Positions 36,645 through 47,019 are shown, numbered from the stretch's first letter. The stretch is DNA of 64,000 bases from Afipia massiliensis (GCF_014203115.1 NZ_JACHIJ010000003.1:124001-188000); one strand, 5' to 3'. The notes: generated by a model from the sequence alone, not told the origin. Numbers and translations: made by a program.

Positions 36645-37043
36645 TTACTTGCCCGAAGCGACCTTGAGCGCTTCCTTTTCGCGGTTGTCCTGCTTTTCGA
36701 CGATGCGCGCCGACTTGCCGCGCAGACCGCGCAGGTAATACAGCTTGGCGCGACGCACCTTGCCGCGGCGCACGAGCTTGATCGAGTCGATCATCGGCGA
36801 GTAGATCGGGAACACGCGCTCCACGCCTTCGCCGTAGGAAATCTTGCGGACGGTGAAGCTCTCGTGGATGCCACCGCCGTTGCGGCCGATGCAAACGCCT
36901 TCATAGGCCTGCACGCGCGAACGCTCGCCTTCGACAACCTTGACGTTGACGATGACGGTGTCGCCCGGACCGAAATCGGGAATCGTCTTTCCGGCGGAAA
37001 GCTTTTCCAGCTGTTCCTTGTCGATTTCTTGAATGATGTTCAT
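36645..37043 (-). CDS. rplS: Ribosomal protein bL19
   Basis: bL19 sits at the 30S/50S interface. The 132-residue protein has [20 protein letters not shown], then [15 protein letters not shown] and [10 protein letters not shown], all conserved. The ATG at 37043 has GGAG upstream. It is the last gene of the rpsP-rimM-trmD-rplS run, with a bidirectional terminator after it. Confidence 0.98.
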   Translation of the reverse strand: MNIIQEIDKEQLEKLSAGKTIPDFGPGDTVIVNVKVVEGERSRVQAYEGVCIGRNGGGIHESFTVRKISYGEGVERVFPIYSPMIDSIKLVRRGKVRRAKLYYLRGLRGKSARIVEKQDNREKEALKVASGK

Positions 37044-37145
37044 CACAAAACTCCATCGGCGGCGCGCCCGGAAGGGGCTGCGCGGAAATTCGTATCCAGC
37101 ACGTGCACGGATTGGCCGGTCGTATACGCCATAGCCGCCCCGTTG

Positions 37146-37874
37146 TCACCCTTTCGTCGTGTCTTTTCGTGACCTTGGAGCGACGTTCTGGGCGATTCTG
37201 GCCGTCCAGAGGTCCGGCCGCCGGGTCTTGGTCAGGGCTTCGGCCTCCGCCCGCCGCCAGGCCGCGATTCGGGCATGGTCGCCCGACACCAGCACGTCGG
37301 GGATAGTCTGGCCCTCGAACTCCTGCGGGCGGGTATACTGGGGGTATTCCAGTAGTCCATCCGAGAAACTCTCGTCCGTTCCGGAGCTTAGCTTCCCCAT
37401 AACGCCCGGCAGAAGGCGGATGCAGGCGTCCAGGAGGGCCAGCGCTGCGATTTCGCCCCCCGAGAGAACATAGTCCCCGATGGACACTTCCTCGAGCCCA
37501 CGGGCTTCGATGACCCGCTGATCGATCCCCTCGAATCGGCCGCAGACAATCAGCGGCCCGGGGCCGGCCGCGAGTTCCGTCACCTTTTTCTGGGTCAACG
37601 GAGCGCCGCGCGGGCTCATCAGGAGGCGCGGGCGGTCCGGAGCAATGTCGGCGGCGTCGATGGCCGCTGCCAGCACGTCGGCGCGTAGCACCATGCCGGG
37701 TCCGCCGCCGGCCGGGGTGTCGTCCACGCTGCGGTGTTTGTCGGTGGCGGCGTCGCGGATGTCTCGCGCATCGAGCGCCCACAGGTTCGATGCCAGAGCC
37801 TTGCCCGCGAGGCTGATGCCAAGCGGGCCGGGAAACATCTCCGGAAACAGCGTGAGCACGGTGGCGCGCCACAT
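37146..37874 (-). CDS. trmD: tRNA (guanine-N1)-methyltransferase
   Basis: TrmD makes m1G37 in tRNAs for Leu, Pro and Arg, preventing frameshifts. The 242-residue protein has [40 protein letters not shown] and [13 protein letters not shown], the knotted SAM-binding region. It lies 16 bases after rimM and 102 before rplS. Confidence 0.97.
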   Translation of the reverse strand: MWRATVLTLFPEMFPGPLGISLAGKALASNLWALDARDIRDAATDKHRSVDDTPAGGGPGMVLRADVLAAAIDAADIAPDRPRLLMSPRGAPLTQKKVTELAAGPGPLIVCGRFEGIDQRVIEARGLEEVSIGDYVLSGGEIAALALLDACIRLLPGVMGKLSSGTDESFSDGLLEYPQYTRPQEFEGQTIPDVLVSGDHARIAAWRRAEAEALTKTRRPDLWTARIAQNVAPRSRKDTTKG

Positions 37875-37890
37875 GGTTCGGGTATCCCGT

Positions 37891-38424
37891 TCAGATATCC
37901 GCGTCGCGCGGAGAATCGCCTTCGATCTCTTGCGGCATCACGATCACCACATGGCCGCCGGTGAGATCGACTGTCGGCACCACGGCGTCGGTAAACGGCA
38001 GCAGCAATGTCGAGCCTTGCGGCGGCGCGATTTCGATGATGTCGCCCGCGCCGAAATTATGGATGGCGAACACCTTGCCGATCTCGGTGCCCGCCGGATC
38101 GAGCGCGCGCAGTCCGATCAGGTCGGTGTGGTAGTATTCGCCTTCGTCCGTCTCGGGAAGTTTGCCGCGATCGATGTAAAGCTCAAGGCCGTTGATGCGT
38201 TCGGCGTCTTCGCGGGTCGCGATGCCCTTGAGCACGGCGACCAGATGATCCTTGGCGATACGGGCGCGCACCACTTCGAACTGGCGCGTGCCGTCCTTGG
38301 TCGAGAGCGGGCCGTAATCGATCACCGCCATCGGGTCTTCGGTGAACGGCCACAGCCTGACCTCGCCGCGCACACCGTGCGCGGCGCCGATTCTTGCAAC
38401 ACAGATCGGCGCCGCTTTTGTCAT
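37891..38424 (-). CDS. rimM: Ribosome maturation factor RimM
   Basis: RimM binds uS19 and assists 30S maturation, including 16S processing. The 177-residue protein has the start [19 protein letters not shown] and the PRC-barrel part [13 protein letters not shown] through [11 protein letters not shown]. It is 9 bases after rpsP and 16 before trmD, in the conserved order. Confidence 0.95.
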   Translation of the reverse strand: MTKAAPICVARIGAAHGVRGEVRLWPFTEDPMAVIDYGPLSTKDGTRQFEVVRARIAKDHLVAVLKGIATREDAERINGLELYIDRGKLPETDEGEYYHTDLIGLRALDPAGTEIGKVFAIHNFGAGDIIEIAPPQGSTLLLPFTDAVVPTVDLTGGHVVIVMPQEIEGDSPRDADI

Positions 38425-38433
38425 TTAGCGGCG

Positions 38434-38766
38434 TTATGCCTTGGCGGCGGCTTCGGCGGCAGCCTTGCGCTCCTTGCGCGGAACGGCCTTCTCCGGATTG
38501 TTGCGCACGGTGCGCTTGGCAACGCCGGCGGCGTCGAGGAAGCGCATCACGCGGTCCGACGGCTGTGCGCCCTTGGCGAGCCAGGCCTTGACCTTCTCCA
38601 TATCGAGCTTGAGGCGCAGCTCGTTGTCCTTCGGCAGCAGCGGGTTGAAGTAACCGAGACGCTCGATGAAGCGGCCATCGCGCGGGAAGCGCGAGTCGGC
38701 GACGACGACGTGATAGACCGGGCGCTTCTTGGTGCCTGCGCGGGCAAGGCGGATAACGACTGACAT
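38434..38766 (-). CDS. rpsP: Ribosomal protein bS16
   Basis: The start [20 protein letters not shown] and [15 protein letters not shown] are diagnostic. At 110 residues it carries the Ala/Lys-rich C-terminal extension usual in alphaproteobacteria. It is 45 bases after ffh. Confidence 0.98.
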   Translation of the reverse strand: MSVVIRLARAGTKKRPVYHVVVADSRFPRDGRFIERLGYFNPLLPKDNELRLKLDMEKVKAWLAKGAQPSDRVMRFLDAAGVAKRTVRNNPEKAVPRKERKAAAEAAAKA

Positions 38767-38811
38767 TCTATTCTCCGTTGGTGTGTTTGAATTTCGTGAA
38801 AACTGTTTCGG

Positions 38812-40338
38812 CTATTTCTTCTTGCCGATCCCCGGAAATCCGCCGAGGCCTGGCAAAGTCGGTTTTCCCAGGCCCGCAAGACCTGAAGGTCCGCCTGGGA
38901 AATCTTTCGGCAGCGATGGCGCGCCTTGCGGAATTCCGCCGGGCATCTTCGCAGCCAGTTCTTTCATCGCGTCGGCCGACGGCATGCCGCCGCCGCCAAA
39001 GCCCATCGCCTGCGCCATGCCTGCGAGCGGGCCGCGCTTGCCCTGCCCCATGGCCTTCATCATGTCGGCCATGTTCCGGTGCATCTTGAGCAGCTTGTTG
39101 ACTTCCTCGACCTTGAGGCCCGCGCCGGCGGCGATGCGCTTTTTACGGCTGGCCTTGAGGATGTCGGGATTCTTGCGCTCATCGCGCGTCATGGAATCGA
39201 TCACCGCCATCTGACGCTTCACGACCTTGTCGTCGAGATTCGCGGCGGCGATCTGGTTCTTCATCTTGGCGATGCCGGGCATCATGCCCATCAGCCCGCC
39301 GAGGCCGCCCATGGTCTGCATCTGCGCAAGCTGATCGCGCAGGTCGGCAAGGTCGAACTTGCCCTTGCGCATCTTCTCGGCGACGCGCGCGGCTTTCTCG
39401 GCATCGATATGCGCCGCCGCCTTCTCGACGAGGGAGACGACGTCGCCCATGCCGAGGATGCGGCCTGCGATCCGCGAGGGATGAAAATCTTCCAGCGCGT
39501 CGGTCTTTTCGCCGGTGCCGATCAGTTTGATCGGCTTGCCGGTGACGGCGCGCATCGACAGCGCAGCGCCGCCGCGTCCGTCGCCGTCCACGCGCGTCAG
39601 CACGATGCCGGTGAGGCCGACGCGCTGATCGAAGGCGCGCGCCAGATTGACGGCGTCCTGACCGGTCAGCGAATCGGCGACCAGCAGCACTTCATGAGGG
39701 TTAGCGGCGGTTTTCACCTCCGCGGCTTCCGTCATCATCTCTTCGTCGAGGGTGGTGCGGCCCGCGGTGTCGAGCAGCACGATGTCGTAACCGCCGAGCT
39801 TGCCCGCCTGCAGCGCGCGCTGCGCGATCTGCACCGGCTTCTGGCCTGCGACGATGGGCAGCGTTTCGACCGACAGATCGCGGCCCAGAACTGCGAGCTG
39901 CTCCTGCGCGGCCGGGCGATAGACGTCGAGCGACGCCATCAGAACTTTTTTCTTGTCGCGCTGGGTGAGACGACGCGCCAGCTTCGCGGTGGTGGTGGTT
40001 TTGCCGGAGCCCTGCAGACCGACCATCATGATCGCGACCGGAGCCGGCGCATTGAGATCGATTTGCTGGCCGTCGGAGCCCAGCGTTGCGACCAGTTCGT
40101 CGTGGACGATCTTGACGACCATCTGGCCGGGGGTCACCGACTTGACCACGGTGGCGCCGATCGCCTGCTCGCGGACCTTGTCGATGAACGAGCGCACCAC
40201 GTCGAGCGCGACGTCGGCCTCGAGCAGGGCGCGGCGCACCTCGCGCATGGCGGCGTCGACATCGGCTTCCGACAGCGCACCGCGCCGCGTCAGCCGATCG
40301 AGAATGCCTCCAAGCTTTTCCGACAGATTGTCGAACAT
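38812..40338 (-). CDS. ffh: Signal recognition particle protein Ffh (SRP54)
   Basis: Ffh with 4.5S RNA targets nascent inner-membrane proteins to FtsY. The 508-residue protein has an N domain, a G domain with P-loop GLQGSGKTTT at about 107-116, DTAGR and TRVDGDGRGGAAL, and a Met-rich M domain from about 300, followed by a Gly/Pro/Met-rich tail. It heads the rpsP-rimM-trmD-rplS cluster. Confidence 0.98.
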   Translation of the reverse strand: MFDNLSEKLGGILDRLTRRGALSEADVDAAMREVRRALLEADVALDVVRSFIDKVREQAIGATVVKSVTPGQMVVKIVHDELVATLGSDGQQIDLNAPAPVAIMMVGLQGSGKTTTTAKLARRLTQRDKKKVLMASLDVYRPAAQEQLAVLGRDLSVETLPIVAGQKPVQIAQRALQAGKLGGYDIVLLDTAGRTTLDEEMMTEAAEVKTAANPHEVLLVADSLTGQDAVNLARAFDQRVGLTGIVLTRVDGDGRGGAALSMRAVTGKPIKLIGTGEKTDALEDFHPSRIAGRILGMGDVVSLVEKAAAHIDAEKAARVAEKMRKGKFDLADLRDQLAQMQTMGGLGGLMGMMPGIAKMKNQIAAANLDDKVVKRQMAVIDSMTRDERKNPDILKASRKKRIAAGAGLKVEEVNKLLKMHRNMADMMKAMGQGKRGPLAGMAQAMGFGGGGMPSADAMKELAAKMPGGIPQGAPSLPKDFPGGPSGLAGLGKPTLPGLGGFPGIGKKK

Positions 40339-40618
40339 GGCCGCGCTGTATCCCGTTGCTCATGTCCCAATGGGGACGTGAAATTCCAAACACTTTTACG
40401 CCCGAGGGCGCACAGCGCTGTCGGGCGTTGGCCTCCGGCATCCAGTGCCGGGCGGCGGGTCGAAAAGAACGTCTTTCCGAGAAGTGCCGGGGTTAAACCC
40501 CCCGGAGCCCGAAAAGTCAAGAAAGGACCGAAAAAGGCTGATTCTGGGGCAGGTTGCGATGTACCGTCCGGGAACCTAACTGTTGCCACGATGGGCCGTT
40601 TCGGGCCTTTTGGACCCT

Positions 40619-41677
40619 ATGAACGTCACCCGCCGCCGTGTTTTTGGTCTGCTTGCCGGCGCTGCGGTCGCCGTGGGCCTGCCATCTGTCTGGATTTCCA
40701 GCATGAAAACCTATGCCGGGCCGTTGTCCGATCATTTCGACGGAACATATTTTTTCGACCCCGATGGATCGCCGCCGAAGAAGCTCTGGGAGGTGCTGCG
40801 CTGGCAGATCACCAAACAGGCCGCAAAATGGCCGGAACGTGCGCCGTCGCCCTATGCCGATACCCCGCCGCCGCAGGTCACCGGAGAGAAGGTGCGGTTT
40901 TCCTATGTCGGTCACGCAAGCTGGCTGATCCAGACCGCGGGCCTCAACATCCTGGTCGATCCTGTGTGGTCGGAGCGCGCATCGCCGGTGAGCTTTGCCG
41001 GGCCGAAGCGGGTCAACGATCCGGGTATCGACTTCGACAAGCTGCCGCCGATCGACGTGGTGCTGGTGTCGCATGGGCACTACGACCATCTCGACGTCCG
41101 GACTCTGTCAAAGCTCGTTGCGAAATTTTCGCCGCGCGTGATCACACCGCTCGGCAACGATGTGACGATGGCGTCGAACGACGCGGCGATCCGCGCCGAA
41201 GCCTTTGACTGGAACGAGCGCGTTGAGATCGGCAATGGCGTGGCCGTCACACTGGTGGCGACGCGCCACTGGACCGCGCGCGGGTTGTTCGATCGCAACA
41301 AGGCGCTGTGGGCGAGCTTCGTGCTGGAGACCCCGGCCGGAAAACTCTACCTCGTCGCCGATTCCGGTTACGGCACCGGCGCGCATTTCCGGCGTGTCCG
41401 CGAAACGCACGGTCCGCTGCGCGCGGCGATCCTGCCCATCGGGGCCTATGAGCCGCGCTGGTTCATGCGCGAGATGCACATGAACCCCGAGGATGCCGTG
41501 AAGGCGCTGGCCGACTGCGGGGCCGAGATGGCGCTGGCGCATCATCACGGCACGTTTCAGCTGACCGACGAGGCCATCGACGCGCCGGTCAACGATCTGG
41601 CGACGGCGCTCGATGCGGCGGGCGTTCAGCGCGACAAGTTCGTCGCGCTGAAGCCGGGCCAGGTGTTCGAGATCTAG
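40619..41677 (+). CDS. Metallo-beta-lactamase fold hydrolase (NAPE-PLD/UlaG-like), probably Tat-exported
   Basis: A 352-residue MBL-fold protein. TRRRVFGLLAGAAVAVGLP at 4-22 resembles a twin-arginine signal. The MBL core has YVGHASWLIQTAGLNILVDP and the metal motif SHGHYDHLD, with further histidines in ATRHWTARG and ALAHHHGTF. The family includes N-acyl-phosphatidylethanolamine phospholipase D and the RomA-type proteins; the substrate here is unknown. Start at the ATG at 40619; a TTG at 40583 is possible. It is divergent from ffh, and the 280-base gap shows no other gene. Confidence 0.85.
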   Translation: MNVTRRRVFGLLAGAAVAVGLPSVWISSMKTYAGPLSDHFDGTYFFDPDGSPPKKLWEVLRWQITKQAAKWPERAPSPYADTPPPQVTGEKVRFSYVGHASWLIQTAGLNILVDPVWSERASPVSFAGPKRVNDPGIDFDKLPPIDVVLVSHGHYDHLDVRTLSKLVAKFSPRVITPLGNDVTMASNDAAIRAEAFDWNERVEIGNGVAVTLVATRHWTARGLFDRNKALWASFVLETPAGKLYLVADSGYGTGAHFRRVRETHGPLRAAILPIGAYEPRWFMREMHMNPEDAVKALADCGAEMALAHHHGTFQLTDEAIDAPVNDLATALDAAGVQRDKFVALKPGQVFEI

Positions 41678-41692
41678 CTCAGGCTTCTAACT

Positions 41693-41777
41693 CGTCATGG
41701 CCGGATTTATTCCGGCCAACCACGTCTTACTTTTCCGTGGCAAAGACGTGGATGCCCGGGACAAGCCCGGGCATGAC
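41693..41777. repeat. Dispersed palindromic repeat, family A copy 3 (arms reversed)
   Basis: The left arm is ATGGCCGGATTTATTCCGGC and the right arm is CCCGGGACAAGCCCGGG then CATGAC, so the unit is in the opposite orientation to copies 1 and 2. A family E half-repeat follows at about 41787-41822, up to the stop of the next gene. Confidence 0.85.
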
Positions 41778-41826
41778 AACTGAGTGGATTGCTTCGTCGC
41801 AAAAGCGCTCCTCGCAATGACGAGGT

Positions 41827-42528
41827 TTACTGAGCTTTCGGCTTGATCTCGTAGGACACGCTGACCGAGACGCGCAGCGTTTCCTGGCCCTGCGCCACCG
41901 GCGCGGAGGCGGCCATGTCCGCCGCCATCTTGCGATACGGCATCGGGCCCGGCGCGGTTTCTTCCGAGATGCTGATCGGCGCGCCGATCGAGATGTTCGC
42001 AGCCTTGGCGTAGATTTCAGCCTTGCGCCTGGCGTCTGCGATGGCTTCCGAGCGCGCGTCGTCCAGCAGCTTTGAGGCCTTCGACACCATGAAACTCATG
42101 CCGCTGATCTCGTTGGCGCCGGCGCCCACCAGCACGTCGATGGTGTCGGCGACTTTGGTGATGTCGCGAATGGTGACGGTGACGCGGTTGCTCGCGCGGT
42201 AGCCGACAATCAGGAACGGCGCGTTGGCGTTGCGGTTCGGCGCGCTTTGCGGCGACAGCGACAGGCGCGAGGTCTGAATGTCCTTCTCGGCAATGCCGGC
42301 GTTCTTCAGTGCCTGTAAGACGCCGCCCATTGCCTTGTTGTTGGCCTCGGAGGCCTCGCGCGCGGTCTTTGCCTCGGTGGTGACGCCGCTGTCGATCTGC
42401 GCCAGATCCGGCGGCACGGAGATCGAGGCTTCGCCGGTGACCGAAACCGTTGGCGGCAGTGTTTGTCCAGACGCAGACGAGGCCATGGCGGCAAGGGCTA
42501 TCGCGGCGATGACGGTGCGGGCGCGCAT
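41827..42528 (-). CDS. SIMPL (DUF541) domain periplasmic protein
   Basis: A 233-residue protein with a signal peptide ending near ASGQ. The SIMPL domain shows VSVTGEASISVPPDLAQIDS, IAEKDIQTSRLSLSP and RKAEIYAKAANISIG, matching the family of E. coli YggE. YggE-type proteins are linked to oxidative stress. It lies 50 bases after the GyrI-like gene and is probably co-transcribed. Confidence 0.92.
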   Translation of the reverse strand: MRARTVIAAIALAAMASSASGQTLPPTVSVTGEASISVPPDLAQIDSGVTTEAKTAREASEANNKAMGGVLQALKNAGIAEKDIQTSRLSLSPQSAPNRNANAPFLIVGYRASNRVTVTIRDITKVADTIDVLVGAGANEISGMSFMVSKASKLLDDARSEAIADARRKAEIYAKAANISIGAPISISEETAPGPMPYRKMAADMAASAPVAQGQETLRVSVSVSYEIKPKAQ

Positions 42529-42578
42529 TCTGAAACTCCAGATTCTGATTGAGCAGCGGTTCTACCTGAGCGGCAGTT

Positions 42579-43397
42579 TTACTTGAGTGGAACGAACACG
42601 TTGATGACGAGCTTGTCTTCCGTCGTCGTCAGCGGATCGGTGACGTATTCCTCGATGAACGTATCCTTCGCTTCCTGTTTCTTCTCGTCGAGGTGGTTGG
42701 TGATCGCTTCATAGGTGTTGTCCATGTTGTCGTAGGAGCCGCGATGGACGAATTTCAGCGTCGGGCCTTCGGGCGACATGCCGATGCTCATGCCCCTGGC
42801 GAGATTCTTCGGATCCTGGTCGACCGGAATTTCGGCCTGGTAGGTGAAGCCCGCGTCGTCGGTCGAGGTGTAGACGATCAGCGATGAGCCCGCAGGCTTG
42901 ATGCCCTGCTTGTCGAGAAACCCCGACAGCGTTTTCAGCGATCCCACCAGCGTCTCGAAGGCGTTGTCCCAGGTCGCGCTGCCTTTCAGGATCACGACTT
43001 TTCTCGCGGTCAGGGTCTGCTGCTCGCCGAACTGATCGGAGGCATTCGGTGCGGCTGGCGCGGGCGATGGGGCCTCGGCCGCAGGAGTTGATTGATTGGC
43101 CGGTGGGGTCGCAGGGGTTTGCGCGGCTGCCGGAGCTTCGGCTGCGGGCGCTGCCGGGGTTGCCGTTGAAGCTGACGGAGCAGGCGTCGCCGGTGCGGCA
43201 GGAGGCGCGTCAGCAGTTGCCGCCGGCGCGGCGGAAGGGGCAGGCGCTGGCGTTGGAGCCGGCGGGGCTGCAGCGGTTGGACTGGCCGGCGGCGACTGGA
43301 CCGGCCCCGTCACCGATCCGATCGGCATTTTGGTCCAGACCGCGGCGGCGACGACCAGCGCCAAGGCGACCAGGATGGCAACACGGGTATTACTCAT
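42579..43397 (-). CDS. Membrane-anchored GyrI-like effector-binding domain protein with Ala/Pro linker
   Basis: A 272-residue protein: one N-terminal membrane helix (AILVALALVVAAAVW), then about 95 residues of Ala/Pro-rich linker (30-125), then a C-terminal domain from about 130 resembling the GyrI/AraC effector-binding fold (ARKVVILKGSATWDNAFETL, FVHRGSYDNMDNTYEAITNH). That fold binds small ligands. The role is unknown; the anchor puts it in the periplasm. It precedes the SIMPL gene and is divergent from dapF. Confidence 0.75.
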   Translation of the reverse strand: MSNTRVAILVALALVVAAAVWTKMPIGSVTGPVQSPPASPTAAAPPAPTPAPAPSAAPAATADAPPAAPATPAPSASTATPAAPAAEAPAAAQTPATPPANQSTPAAEAPSPAPAAPNASDQFGEQQTLTARKVVILKGSATWDNAFETLVGSLKTLSGFLDKQGIKPAGSSLIVYTSTDDAGFTYQAEIPVDQDPKNLARGMSIGMSPEGPTLKFVHRGSYDNMDNTYEAITNHLDEKKQEAKDTFIEEYVTDPLTTTEDKLVINVFVPLK

Positions 43398-43575
43398 TCG
43401 ATGGTCTCCGAGGCGTCAGCGGGGGGATAAACTTGTCCGACGGCGAAGCGGAAACAGGTTATCACGAACCGCTCGGGACTGGCATGCGTTGGAAACTGGG
43501 CAATCGCGAGGCATGTTTTCGTCAGGACCGATGCTCTGGCCAAGTCGCCCGGCATTCGCCATATAGGCTGGGATC

Positions 43576-44451
43576 ATGAGCACGCTCGCCAACCATAGCT
43601 TCGCCAAGATGAACGGCATCGGCAACGAGATCGTTGTTGTCGACCTGCGCGATTCTGCCGCGACTGTCACCCCCGATGAGGCCCGCGCGGTCGCGTCGCC
43701 CGCAGGCGTGCCCTATGACCAGTTGATGGTGCTGCATCCGCCGCGCGTCCGGGGCACCAGCGCCTTCATCCGCATCTACAACAATGACGGCTCGGAGGCC
43801 GCGGCCTGCGGCAACGGCATGCGCTGCGTCGCGCGGCAGGTGTTCGAGGAAACCGGCGCGAATGCGCTGACGTTCGAGACCCGCGCGGGTCTTCTGAACT
43901 GCTGGGCGGGACCGTCTCCCGGTCTTTATACGGTCGACATGGGCATGCCGAAGTTCGGCTGGCAGGACATTCCGCTGGCGGAGGAATTCCGCGACACGCG
44001 CTACATCGAATTACAGATTGGGCCGATCGACGCGCCGATCCTGCATTCGCCGTCGGTGGTCAGCATGGGCAATCCGCATGCGATCTTCTGGGTCGACGAT
44101 ATCCAGGCTTACGATCTCGAACGCTTCGGGCCGCTGCTCGAAAATCATCCGATTTTCCCGGATCGCGCCAACATCACGCTCGCCCATGTCGTGGACCGCG
44201 AGCACATCGTCATGCGCACATGGGAGCGCGGCGCCGGTCTGACCAGGGCCTGCGGTTCGGCCGCCTGCGCGACCGCAGTGGCTGCTGCGCGGCTGAAGCG
44301 CACCGAGCGCACGGTTCACATGACGCTGCCCGGCGGCGACCTCACCATCGAATGGCGCGCGCAGGACGATCACGTTCTGATGACCGGTCCTGCGGCGTTC
44401 GAGTTCGAAGGGCGTTTCGACCCGGCGCTGTTCGCTACCCGCGTCGCCTGA
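43576..44451 (+). CDS. dapF: Diaminopimelate epimerase
   Basis: DapF epimerises LL- to meso-diaminopimelate for lysine and peptidoglycan synthesis. The 291-residue protein has catalytic Cys78 in ACGNGMRC and Cys226 in [10 protein letters not shown], with [15 protein letters not shown] at the start. The mtaB start codon lies one base beyond the stop, so the pair is coupled. Confidence 0.97.
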   Translation: MSTLANHSFAKMNGIGNEIVVVDLRDSAATVTPDEARAVASPAGVPYDQLMVLHPPRVRGTSAFIRIYNNDGSEAAACGNGMRCVARQVFEETGANALTFETRAGLLNCWAGPSPGLYTVDMGMPKFGWQDIPLAEEFRDTRYIELQIGPIDAPILHSPSVVSMGNPHAIFWVDDIQAYDLERFGPLLENHPIFPDRANITLAHVVDREHIVMRTWERGAGLTRACGSAACATAVAAARLKRTERTVHMTLPGGDLTIEWRAQDDHVLMTGPAAFEFEGRFDPALFATRVA

Positions 44452-44452
44452 G

Positions 44453-45703
44453 ATGGCCGTCGATGTCGTCACCTTCGGCTGCCGCCTGAACGCATTCGAG
44501 TCGGATGTGATCCGGCGCGAGGCGGAAAGCGCGGGCCTTCAGGACACCATCGTCGTCAACACCTGCGCGGTGACCAACGAGGCCGTCGCCCAGGCCCGCC
44601 AGACCATCCGAAAACTCCGGCGCGATCGGCCCGATGCGCGCATTGTGGTTACGGGCTGTGCAGCGCAGACCCAGACCCAGATGTTCGCGCAGATGGTTGA
44701 GGTCGATCGCGTGCTGGGCAACGACGACAAGATGCGCAGCGCCGCGTGGCGCGACACCCGCGCCGCATTCGAGGTACCGGGAGAAAAAATCGCCGTCTCT
44801 GACATCATGGCGGTCACCGAGATGGCGCCGCATCTGGCCGCCGGATTCCAGCGCGGCCTGCCGCGTGTGTTCGTGCAGGTGCAGAACGGCTGCGACCATC
44901 GCTGTACCTTCTGCATTATCCCCTATGGCCGCGGCAATTCGCGCTCCGTTGCGATGGGCGCCGTGGTCGATCAGGTGCGGGCGCTGACCGAAGCGGGTCA
45001 CGCCGAGATCGTGCTGACCGGCGTGGATCTGACCAGCTATGGCGCGGATTTGCCGGGTGCGCCCAAACTCGGGACGCTGACGAAGCAGATCCTCAAGCAC
45101 GTTCCGGACCTGAAGCGGCTGCGGATTTCGTCGATCGATTCCATCGAAGCCGACCGCGATCTGCTCGATGTCATCGCAACCGACGAGCGGTTGATGCCGC
45201 ATCTGCATCTGTCGCTGCAGGCCGGCGACGATCTCATTCTCAAGCGCATGAAGCGGCGGCACTCGCGCGCCGATGCCATCGATTTCTGCCGGCAGGTGCG
45301 CCGGTTGCGGCCGGACATCGCGTTCGGCGCGGACATCATCGCGGGCTTCCCCACTGAGACCGAAGAGATGTTCGCGCGCTCGCAGGACCTCGTGGACGAA
45401 TGCGATCTGACATTCCTCCATGTGTTTCCTTATTCACCGCGTCCCGGTACGCCGGCGGCGCGGATGCCGCAGATGGATGGCCGCGTGATCAAGGATCGCG
45501 CGCGGCGGCTGCGCGCAAACGGCGAAGCCGCGCTGCGACGGCGGCTTGCGTCGGAGGTCGGAACCTCGCGCGACGTCCTGATCGAAAGCGCGACTCAGGG
45601 ACGCACAGAGCATTTTATTCCCGTCGCGGTGACGGGTGGCATACAAGGCGCTGTGCATGCGCTCAGAATCACAGGTCACGATGGCGCGCGCCTGATTGCG
45701 TAA
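44453..45703 (+). CDS. mtaB: tRNA N6-threonylcarbamoyladenosine methylthiotransferase
   Basis: MtaB converts t6A37 to ms2t6A37 in tRNAs reading ANN codons. The 416-residue protein has the MTTase domain cysteines in FGCRLNAFESD, NTCAVTNEA and TGCAAQ, then the radical SAM cluster Cys147, 151 and 154 in CDHRCTFC, and a TRAM-like end. This is the MtaB rather than the MiaB type, judged by the GCRLN start and its position after dapF. Confidence 0.94.
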   Translation: MAVDVVTFGCRLNAFESDVIRREAESAGLQDTIVVNTCAVTNEAVAQARQTIRKLRRDRPDARIVVTGCAAQTQTQMFAQMVEVDRVLGNDDKMRSAAWRDTRAAFEVPGEKIAVSDIMAVTEMAPHLAAGFQRGLPRVFVQVQNGCDHRCTFCIIPYGRGNSRSVAMGAVVDQVRALTEAGHAEIVLTGVDLTSYGADLPGAPKLGTLTKQILKHVPDLKRLRISSIDSIEADRDLLDVIATDERLMPHLHLSLQAGDDLILKRMKRRHSRADAIDFCRQVRRLRPDIAFGADIIAGFPTETEEMFARSQDLVDECDLTFLHVFPYSPRPGTPAARMPQMDGRVIKDRARRLRANGEAALRRRLASEVGTSRDVLIESATQGRTEHFIPVAVTGGIQGAVHALRITGHDGARLIA

Positions 45704-45867
45704 GAATCAGGCGAGTTGCAGCCGCCTTGTTATCTTCAAATTGCGTTGCAATTGATGTATTGAGTTTACCATGCATCAAGGCTGCACCCGCAAAAGCGCG
45801 GGATAACTTTTCAGAGCAACGATCTTCATGGTCGTTGCAAAGTATCTGATGCTTGAGGAGAAATTCC

Positions 45868-46848
45868 ATGTCGCTCGATTCCGATGTGATCGTTGATCGC
45901 CGCCGTATTCGCCGCAAGCTGACGTTCTGGCGCGTGGTGGCGGCACTGGGAGTCATTGCCGCGGTGGTTGCCATCGCGGCATTTGTGTCGCCTTCGGCGC
46001 GCACCGCGGTCACCGGATCGAATGCGATCGCGCGGGTGAAGATCGACGGCTTGATCCGCAGCGATCAGACTCGTGTCGAGGCGCTGGAGCGGCTGGAGAA
46101 CTCATCCGCGGTGGCGGTCATCGTCCACATCAACTCACCCGGCGGCACGACGGCCGGTTCGGAACAGCTCTTTGACGCATTGACCCGCCTCAAGGCGAAG
46201 AAGCCGCTGGTCGTGGTGGTGGAAGGTCTCGCCGCGTCGGGCGGATATATCGCCGCACTGGCATCGGACCAGATCATCGCCCAGCAAACCTCGCTGGTCG
46301 GGTCGATCGGTGTGCTGTTCCAGATTCCGAATGTGACGGATCTGCTCAAGACCGTCGGCGTCAAGGTCGAGGAAGTGAAGTCGTCGCCGCTCAAGGCGGC
46401 GCCCAACGGCTACGAGCCCACCAGTCCCGAAGCGCGCGCCGCGCTCGATTCGCTGGTGAAGGATTCCTATGCCTGGTTTCGCGGGCTTGTGAAGGATCGC
46501 CGCGGCATGGATGACGCAACGTTGCAGACCGTGGCGGATGGCCGCGTGTTCACAGGCCGTCAGGCAGTGGGTCTCAAGCTGGTCGATCAGCTTGGCGACG
46601 AGAAAACCGCTGTGGCGTGGCTGGTCGCGCAAAAGAAAGTCGGCGCGGGCGTCCCGGTGAAGGATTTCAAGCTCTCTCCGCGCTTCGGCGACATGACTTT
46701 CCTGCGGGCGACCGCATCCGTCGCTCTCGATGCGATGGGGCTGGGAGCGCTTTCGCGGCAGTTTGAGCTGTCCGGCGTCAGTCAGGCCGTCGACCGCTTC
46801 GGTCTCGATGGCATGCTCGCGCTGTGGCATCCATCAGCTGCAAACTGA
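45868..46848 (+). CDS. sppA: Signal peptide peptidase SppA, 36 kDa type
   Basis: The enzyme cleaves remnant signal peptides in the membrane. The 326-residue protein has one N-terminal helix (about 18-42) and a single S49 domain, with nucleophile Ser124 in AASGGYIAA and general base Lys176 in KSSPLKAAP. HINSPGGTTAGSEQLF is also conserved. GGAG precedes the ATG at 45868. A short CACCGC/GCGGTG hairpin follows the gene. Confidence 0.93.
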   Translation: MSLDSDVIVDRRRIRRKLTFWRVVAALGVIAAVVAIAAFVSPSARTAVTGSNAIARVKIDGLIRSDQTRVEALERLENSSAVAVIVHINSPGGTTAGSEQLFDALTRLKAKKPLVVVVEGLAASGGYIAALASDQIIAQQTSLVGSIGVLFQIPNVTDLLKTVGVKVEEVKSSPLKAAPNGYEPTSPEARAALDSLVKDSYAWFRGLVKDRRGMDDATLQTVADGRVFTGRQAVGLKLVDQLGDEKTAVAWLVAQKKVGAGVPVKDFKLSPRFGDMTFLRATASVALDAMGLGALSRQFELSGVSQAVDRFGLDGMLALWHPSAAN

Positions 46849-47019
46849 GTGTGATGAATCCGGTTTCAGTCGTTCTTCACCGCATTGCGGTGACGGGACC
46901 AACAACGAAATCCGGCGTTTGTCACGCGATTTAGCCTCGTCCTGCTTTGAATTAGCGACTTGACAGTCCAGCGCTTTTTCAAGGAAATGTCTAACCGCAC
47001 GTCACGGGCCCCATACTCA

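Noticed and set aside
38926-41208. A long plus-strand frame antisense to ffh running into the MBL gene
   Set aside because: The translation has no recognisable domain and runs opposite to clear SRP54 motifs; the end overlaps the MBL-fold gene in another frame.
42994-43330. Ala/Pro-rich frames on the plus strand antisense to the GyrI-like gene linker
   Set aside because: They mirror the repetitive linker codons; the minus-strand frame has a membrane helix and a folded C-terminal domain.
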